64,000 nucleotides of DNA from positions 63,206-127,205 of the forward strand of contig NW_001799422.1 of NCBI RefSeq assembly GCF_000165425.1. Reading direction: 5' to 3'. Below, one piece after another: positions 57,753 through 64,000 of the stretch (within the stretch, counting starts at the first letter, position 1; each line of letters begins with the position of its first letter). The stretch is from Paramecium tetraurelia. Its lineage: Eukaryota; Ciliophora; Oligohymenophorea; Peniculida; Parameciidae. The notes below the pieces were generated by a model, which was not told where the DNA came from, searched no databases, and worked only from the letters and a program-made list of their open reading frames with translations. Position numbers and translations under genes: made by a program.

Positions 57753-60138
57753 ATGGCAGAGGAATTTGATGATGATCAATTTGATGGTTATGTTTCTACA
57801 AACACCAAAAATAGATATGACTATTTTAACGATATTCAACCAGAATAAGAGTAGACTTAAATATAGAATGCTCCAATATTTGCTGTTACTCAAATTCCAT
57901 TATATACATCCCCAACCACCTAACCAATTCCAGATATATCTAGTTTGTATCAAAATCAGCCATTAAATCAATAATCCCATTTCAATTCAAATCCGCTCTT
58001 GTAATCAAATTTTACAAATTAAAACGATAATTAACATAGCCCCATTTATCAAATTCCCTAACAAAATAATCCTACCTAATTAGAATCCTTTAATTCAAAT
58101 GGTCATTCCAATTATGCACACTAATAATAGTAATAATAATAGTCCCAAGCTTATGAAGATGAAGAATTCTAAGAAGGGGAGTTTATTGAAGTACAAAAAC
58201 CCATTCAAATAAAATAAGAATCTTTGCTTGCAGATCAACCCTAAATCTTGAGCACAAACAAAAATGAAGAACATTAATATTATGCAAATATAGAATAATA
58301 AGAATAATTAATCAATTTTGAAATCCCAACAAGTGGAAATGTGATATCACCTTAATAATAATAATAAATTATTTCAACTATTTAATAAGAACCTAAAATA
58401 TAATTAACCTCAATTTATGATGCATTTCCATCTGAACTAAACGAAACACCTACATCATTATAGCCGTCTCCTTTATTGCAAATTACTGATTTAAAACAAG
58501 AAACCTAAAATGATTCAAAATATATGAATAATGTAAATTTAATCGAGATGTATTAAAATTCTGTTATCCCTCCCATAAATGATCAGCATGTGAACTAAAT
58601 GGATGAGTCATCTACACCTTAATAAAAATAAGATTTATTACATTTAATTGATTTTAATAAAGAGTCAAATCCAAACTTAAGGGAATAACATTACGAACAA
58701 TAGTCTGATTCTTTGTTATAGTTTTCAAATGAAAAATAAGAATAATAATAACCAATTTAATAAGAACCCTTATTAATGTAGAATAACTTATTATCATTAC
58801 ATAATGATTTACCAAATGATGCATTTTAATCTGAATAATAACATCAATAAATTAGTTCATACAATTTTCAAAATATAGTAATAAACAGAAACTTCGAAAC
58901 TGAGGATTTACAAGAAGAATCCAAAACTCCAATCTAAGAGTTATAACATGTTTAATTTAAACCTGATCAGATGGCTGTACAGAGTACCCAATTAGAAACG
59001 AAAATCGACAATGAAGAATTTGATGAATTTGTAGAAGGAGAGGAGATAGAAAGCACAATCGAAAATCATTAATAAACTTAATAAATATAAATGGAATCTA
59101 CTATAACAAATTAATAACAATAACAATAAGTAGTGTAAAATCCATAAATAACATCATAAATTTATAATATTTAGGAACATTTTCATTCACCGAGTTCTTA
59201 ACAATAAATATAGTTTTAGGAAAGTAGTTTACTTTAGCTTAACAATATATAGCTGACACCAGAAATTAAAATAAAATAAGGGCCACTAAAGGTTGAACCA
59301 ATTTAGAAGCGTAATTGGAGAAACTAAATAGAAGACATTGTTGGATTCGATGCAGAATGTATGGATAGTTTTATTGAAGAATTGAGCGACTTAAAATTAA
59401 ATTTGTATAAGGCTTAAGTGTTAGAATATGCTTAATTGGCTAAGGATATTTAGGCTTTGAGAAAGAAAAAGCAGATTCACGTTGATAAAGAAGAGTACGA
59501 AGAGGCAACTGTTATTAGAGATACTTTAAGAGCAAAAGAGCCGATAGCTATGGTTTTGAAGAAGAAAATATTGTAGATTGCTAAGGTCATTGATCAAATG
59601 GATTAATAAGATTTGGATTATCATATAAAGAAATATATATTTGATCACGAAAGTGAAATACCCGAGAATCCATCAATAGAAATGCTTTTACCAAAGATTC
59701 AGATTGTAGAAGACTTTGTAAGTAAATTAAAGAAAGAATTGAAAAAATCAGAGTCAGTTTTGTCTATAATAAAATTATAAGGGCAGTTGGAAAAGGTTAG
59801 ATATGAAAAGAAATATCAAAATTTCATTTTGGGATTGAGAAAGATTATAGGAATGAGTCATAGATTTTCTTAATTGAATGAGATTGTCTAATCGGTTAAT
59901 GATAGATTAAGTGATCTAAAAATCGAAGTACAAATTTATTTTAAATATTGAATAGAAAGAAGTGAATAAATTGGATTACGAATTCATTTTTGAAAATACA
60001 TTGATTCCCTACTTGAAAGGATAGTAATAATAGCAGAATTATTGTAATTATTGTTTCCAATCAAAATCAGATTTGATTGAGTACAAAGGGAAGTTGTACG
60101 ACGTTTGTTGTTTGAATTTTTATTATAATATTAATTGA
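57753..60138 (+). CDS. Gln/Asn-rich protein with UVR motif and C-terminal Cys cluster
   Basis: One 28-nt intron near the 3' end leaves 786 codons. It opens with an acidic MAEEFDDDQFDGYVS. Residues ~30-510 are disordered and Gln/Asn/Pro-rich, with acidic FDEFVEGEE-type patches and short motifs such as YDAFPSELNE. From ~525 it is folded: IEDIVGFDAECMDSFIEELS, a UVR motif KEEYEEATVIRDTLRAKEP near ~585, then helices (YHIKKYIFDHESEIPENPS, LRKIIGMSHRFSQLNEIV). The tail has NYCNYCFQSKSDLIEYKGKL YDVCCL, a CxxC plus CC pair that may bind zinc. The layout recalls vesicle-coat accessory proteins such as gamma-synergin relatives; that is inference. Confidence 0.65.
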
Positions 60139-60330
60139 ATTTCTATGTTAAATAAGTATAGTCTTAATAAATTCTATCTTGATAACTAATTATTATATTT
60201 ATTCAATGTATCTTATTAATTAGTATGAAAAGATTATTTGTCCTTATATTTTACTTACTTAATCGGGTTAAGTATAATAAATTTTGACATACTCTAATGT
60301 AAATTCTGTATTATTTAGTTATATGAGTGA
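60139..60330. other. Short intergenic spacer
   Basis: About 190 bp of AT-rich DNA after the UVR-motif gene; nothing recognisable. Confidence 0.5.
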
Positions 60331-60955
60331 ATGAGATTAATTCAATGCTTGTATTTAAATGAATAGTAATATTTATAGACTATTTTAAAAGTACCTACTA
60401 ATTGAAACAAAGGGCAAACCTAAATGTTATCGAAGTATTGGTAGGTAAATAAAATAAAATGATTTATTTTACATCATGCCATATTTCAGGTATTTTTCAG
60501 GGACTATTTTATAAAAATCAATTCTGAGTTATACTTTGAAAACATAATATCCAAATGTCTAATAGGGTATAACAATTTCAATATCTTTGCTGAATGCATT
60601 ATTGATCAATCTATTTGGATTAATCATTTCAATTCATTTATGTTTTTCATTTTACCTGACATATGGTATTTGTTATTTAACAGTGGGATATTTGTAAGAG
60701 TAGTGTTATAAAGAGGATGCATAATTAAATTAATAAATATAAGAATTAATTGTAGAATATTTTCATCATCATTTTGCTAAAATTATAAATTTTCAATTTA
60801 AGTGTGAAATGAAGGAGAACGGAGAAAGAACCATAGAAAGGATAAATTAGAGGAGTGTTAAAAATTCTATTGTATGGAGATTATTAGAATATATAAAATT
60901 TAAAACGGATTTATAAGTGAATAATTAATAATAAAGGGGAAAATAGCAAAGATGA
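60331..60955 (+). CDS. Possible membrane protein ORF
   Basis: ATG 60331 (MRLIQCLYLNEQQYLQTILK) and a 22-nt intron (GTACCTAC..AAAG) open a frame of ~200 residues. It has a strong hydrophobic block (SLLNALLINLFGLIISIHLC followed by FSFYLTYGICYLTVGYLQEQ) and a hydrophilic helix KCEMKENGERTIERINQRSV. The stop overlaps the ATG of the next gene, which is awkward even for this genome, so the 3' end may be wrong. A long chance ORF is possible because only TGA stops. Confidence 0.35.
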
Positions 60956-61311
60956 GACAGGTGTTATTCATACTGATTTTAGCATCTATATGTTTTGCCC
61001 AATCCCAACTGAGAGGCCGCCAATAATTTGGTATAGCTGCAATTGATATGTGTAGAGAGATAGGATGTTAGCTTAGAGGATTATTCATTCATGCAATTTC
61101 ACTATCACACACCTCCGATGGATGTAATGATGATGAATCACGAACTCGAGATATAGAGAATGATGGGAGTCCCTGGAGTTGTGATGATGAATTATGTTAT
61201 AGAGGAATCTCCATACAATCCAATATCATGGTGAAAATATTATTAAAATATATAAATCCATCATTGTCTTACTGCAATTTCATATTATTCATCTCATATG
61301 GGTAGAAATGA
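60952..61311 (+). CDS. Small secreted protein with Cys
   Basis: MRQVLFILILASICFA is a clear signal peptide. The mature part has GIAAIDMCREIGCQLRGLFI, DGCNDDESRTRDIENDGSPW and SCDDELCYRGISIQ, giving five cysteines in about 70 residues. The remaining residues to TGA 61309-61311 are hydrophobic; they may instead be an intron beginning at GTGAAAATA or the end of a short gene. About 119 residues unspliced. No family recognised. Its 3' end overlaps the convergent SFT2-like gene by 18 bp in this model. Confidence 0.5.
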
Positions 61312-61868
61312 ATTGGATTGTGAAGACTTAAAGCAAAAAGACATTATCTATTTTATAAGTGCAAGTATTTATTTTGTAATAAACTTCATTCCAGTGATCC
61401 CAGCTGGAAATGAAGACGCAAACAGCCAGCCCAAAGATATCATCTAAAGTCTTTAAGTACTCAAATACCTAGGCAATCGAAAACACGAGCACGAATATGT
61501 AATTCTTGTGGATCAGACTAAAGTACACTGTGGCTATAAGCATGATCACATAAATGTTTGTATAGATGAATTTTTCCTTGTTGCAAAACATCTTCATAAA
61601 GTTCTTTCCTCCTTTTATAATGAACAATGAAATCCATAAACTTAATGATCTACATAACATTTAAATACACGTCTTACCCTAAACTGAATAGTCCCCCGAA
61701 TTTGGCTGGAAACACTATGATCAGAGGTAAAAATGTGAATGCTATAAACATGAAGCACAAACCAAGGCCAAAAAATATTGCGAAATTCTTCCAATTCATT
61801 GCTGCTTATTATACATCCTGCACTTTTGTCACAACATTTTCTTTGAAATATTATTTAATTTTTTACAT
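61294..61868 (-). CDS. SFT2-family vesicle transport membrane protein
   Basis: Introns of 28 and 25 nt leave about 174 codons from the ATG complementary to 61866-61868. Four hydrophobic segments follow the SFT2 pattern: NFAIFFGLGLCFMFIAFTFL then PLIIVFPAKFGGLFSLGSL, WISLFIIKGGKNFMKMF, NIYVIMLIATVYFSLI and FVLVFSIAQMISLGWLFASS with FPAG. SFT2/GOT1-like proteins sit in the Golgi and assist fusion of endosome-derived vesicles. The N-terminus may extend upstream (SDPQEKSGFVSKFSQSFRFL lies in another frame nearby), and the last ~30 residues are uncertain. Confidence 0.72.
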
Positions 61869-61977
61869 GGCTTTAGAAATCTAAAAGACTAAGAAAACTT
61901 AGACACGAATCCTGATTTCTCTTGAGGATCAGATTGCTATTCAATATCGGTGCTTTAATTCCAAAATTAAATATATT

Positions 61978-62669
61978 TCATTATTTTATTTTAAACTCTC
62001 TGAACTTCTATAAGTTTATTCCATTCAGAGGTGATTTTATTAAGTATACATTTTGTTTCTGTCGAGAGCTATGAGTTGATTGCTCTCTTTTCGACATTGG
62101 ACTTTCTCTTCGTCTCTTTTCGAAGGCATCCAAATTAGGCGCTGAATTTCTAATCAGAGTCGAAGACTGACTAGTTATCAGTTAAGTCTATTCAATTAGA
62201 TTATTCAGATTGTTAATTTTCCTAATGTAATCTTTCATTAAAGGTTTCTTAAGTAATGGTAATTGATTCACTTAGTTCTGCTAAATGATCTTTCGAGATA
62301 CTTGCTTACATTAAAGCTCCAAAACACTTGATTTTGCCTCAGGACTAAACTCCGCTTTCTCATCCCTTTCTCGTTCCGATTGCAAAGTTCTTAAATTCAT
62401 GCACACTTTAGCAGTTTTAGCCACCTGATTAAAAATTCCCCTTAATTTCTTCCCATTTCTTACAATTTCTTATGGTTGTTCTTCTTCCTCCTCTTTGACT
62501 TTTGAAATGAGAATGTCATGAAATTTCCTTATCTTTCTGCCAACCATTCCACACTCACCGCATCCACAACTTAATCTCCTTATTTTATACTATAACTCCG
62601 GAAATTTATAATTTTTTTATCTACTCCTCTAATGTTATCTATTCTTTTTGATAGGAGAGCTTCTTCCAT
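61978..62669 (-). CDS. Hypothetical basic/helical protein
   Basis: The ATG complementary to 62667-62669 begins MEEALLSKRIDNIRG. A 29-nt segment (GTAGATAAA..CCGGAG) must be removed to join LQYKIRRLSCGCGECGMVGR and KFHDILISKVKEEEEEQPQE, after which one frame runs to TGA (220 residues). Further stretches are GKKLRGIFNQVAKTAKVCMN, ERDEKAEFSPEAKSSVLELQ and RNSAPNLDAFEKRRRESPMS. A Cys cluster CGCGEC may bind metal. Helical middle, Ser/Arg-rich tail. No family recognised. Confidence 0.55.
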
Positions 62670-63146
62670 TGACAAATCCAAATTCCATCAAAGTCCTTTA
62701 AGTGGTCAGTTATCGTGTAGTTGAAATAACTTATCTTGTATCGATGAATTGTTCTGATTTTTGATAGCATGTTTATTATAAAAGTCTCATAAACCCATCT
62801 AAGCTTTTTGCTATGTTAATTACAATTCTATGATACATCGAAACAATTGAGATGTTTTCATACAAATCCCAATACATTTTTTCTTCCCACTTTGTTTGGG
62901 TACTTCAATTTTATGAGATTTGATTATATTTATAGACATTACAAAAATAAATAAGATTAAGAAATTTAAAAAGTCAAATGTAACACTAATGCTAATTTGT
63001 TCTGGTTTATAATAAATAACCAAGAAAACAGTAATTTAACATTTGGAATGCTGAATGAAATGTAAAATATCAATTATTTAAGTAGAGTGAATGGTGAATA
63101 AATTTATGTTGATTTAATTATATATATTTAGAACCAATTACAGCAT
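62670..63146. other. Intergenic region with a weak small ORF
   Basis: AT-rich spacer. A minus-strand frame at about 62778-63023 (MVIYYKPEQISISVTFDFLN, hydrophobic FLILFIFVMSINII, then basic KQSGKKKCIGICMK) could encode an ~80-residue single-pass membrane protein, but nothing else supports it, so it is not called as a gene. Confidence 0.4.
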
Positions 63147-64000
63147 TCATTTTTTTGAGCTTTTATCTCCCTTCTCTTCCTTTTTCCTATCGTGTTTTGT
63201 TCCCTTTAATTATTTGTTTTATTTGGCCAATTGGGCCTTAGTTTTGGATTTATAAATTTACAGAACATCCTCATCTGCTAAAACATGGTTTAAGCCCACC
63301 TTTTATGGATTAAACCTAAATAGATTAACAAAACGTACTTGCAACTTCTACCCCAAACAATAGCAAACTTGAATTCATCAACCAACTCTCTATGAATCTG
63401 TGCACAAACACTTCTAACCATCAAACCATTACGATCATTACTAAGAACTATAGGATCTGAAAAATCTGGTTAGTTTCCTCTCTTTTTTGTATATACTCTG
63501 ACCAAATCGAGTTTGTCCCACATGCACTCTAATAAGAAATCCAAATTGAGCTTCAAATTGCATGATATCACACAATGATCTTTCCTTCTGGCAATTTCAT
63601 CCACTTCTTCAATAGATATCTTATCAATCTTATTGAAAACATAGAGACACTTGACATATTTTCTATTTCCTTCAATAATATCAATCAAATCATCGACTGT
63701 GATATCCTCTCTGATCAGTATATCAACATTATGAATTTTGTATTCTTACATAATGTTCTTAATTAATTTTTCATCTACCTTGGTCAATTTGATAGTCGAT
63801 GTAATACGAACCCTAAAAGTAATGAGAATCTAGATTACATTCCTGATTTATTTGGTGTAATGGTCACATCTGGTTTCTTCCTATTCAGTCTAATACCCAT
63901 TTTATCCAATTCCAAAGTGAGTTTCCTTCTTTGATCCTCAGCCTTGTCTGCCTCCAAAACCATTAAGACAAGATCACAAGCCTTGGCTACTGCAATGACT
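63147..64000 (-). CDS. DRG: DRG-family GTPase (developmentally regulated GTP-binding), 5' part outside window
   Basis: The visible C-terminal ~265 residues begin [20 protein letters not shown], after the missing P-loop. Introns of 26 nt (63812-63837) and 23 nt restore the frame. Motifs: [35 protein letters not shown], the G4 motif NKID in [35 protein letters not shown] and [24 protein letters not shown] domain with ICAQIH-type [20 protein letters not shown] and [20 protein letters not shown] follows. The C-terminal tail is Lys-rich ([14 protein letters not shown]). DRG proteins with DFRP partners associate with translating ribosomes. Whether DRG1 or DRG2 cannot be fixed from this part. Confidence 0.93.

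Noticed and set aside
61627-61884. 85-aa + strand ORF
   Set aside because: Antisense shadow of the SFT2-like gene, which has transmembrane pattern and two introns on the minus strand.
1-64000. Bacterial or viral origin of the segment
   Set aside because: Spliceosomal introns, eukaryote-only proteins (APC10, VPS26, METTL3, TTLL, trichocyst matrix protein) and UAA/UAG as Gln exclude it.
1-64000. Universal genetic code with many short genes
   Set aside because: Catalase, isocitrate lyase, PARP and others would be cut at dozens of TAA/TAG codons that fall at positions compatible with Gln in the families; only TGA ends proteins.

Overview
The window looks like somatic (macronuclear) DNA of a ciliate, most likely Paramecium or a close relative. 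Conserved proteins (catalase, isocitrate lyase, PDH E1-beta, METTL3, PARP, DRG GTPase) read through only if TAA and TAG are glutamine and TGA is the sole stop. Nearly every gene has tiny introns, mostly 22-29 nt, starting GTA/GTT and ending TAG/AAG. The DNA is very AT-rich, genes lie 25-150 bp apart, and a trichocyst matrix protein gene is present. Because only TGA stops translation, universal-code ORFs cut most genes into pieces. I rebuilt exons by hand, and for most genes the total coding length is divisible by three.

Layout. 1-7.6 kb: a partial gene, two + strand genes (the second a coiled-coil protein), then a minus-strand block of trichocyst matrix protein, VPS26, an ankyrin protein, APC10 and an unknown protein. 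7.9-18 kb: a C2-like unknown, catalase, a fatty-acid hydroxylase, a VHS/coiled-coil/adaptin-ear protein, a small unknown and isocitrate lyase. 18-29 kb: a putative acylated protein, a Q-rich protein with a QEQLR repeat, a PHO80-type cyclin, METTL3, two small convergent genes, a protein kinase, a tubulin tyrosine ligase-like enzyme and a small unknown. 29-43.6 kb: a ubiquitin-like/eS31 fusion, an ankyrin-DHHC palmitoyltransferase, a three-repeat MYB protein, a 2574-residue ankyrin-WGR-PARP and a Glu/Pro/Ser-rich repeat protein. 43.7-53 kb: a degenerate-looking region, a small membrane protein, a gelsolin/dual-specificity-phosphatase protein, an unknown, a lipase-like protein lacking its serine, and PDH E1-beta. 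53-64 kb: a lipocalin, two EF-hand proteins, a damaged Rab-like GTPase, ribosomal protein eL14, a UVR-motif Q-rich protein, a membrane ORF, a secreted Cys-containing protein, an SFT2-like protein, an unknown and a DRG GTPase cut by the window end.

There are no operons; neighbours are mostly unrelated. Loose themes are peroxisomal/glyoxylate metabolism (catalase and isocitrate lyase about 6 kb apart), membrane traffic (VPS26, VHS-ear protein, SFT2, UVR protein, Rab) and Ca2+/phospho-signalling. No bacterial, viral, transposon, CRISPR, rRNA or tRNA feature was recognised. Several conserved genes (cyclin, kinase, Rab, eL14, possibly METTL3) need a one-base frame change that no plausible intron supplies. 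This points to recent pseudogenes or local sequence errors.
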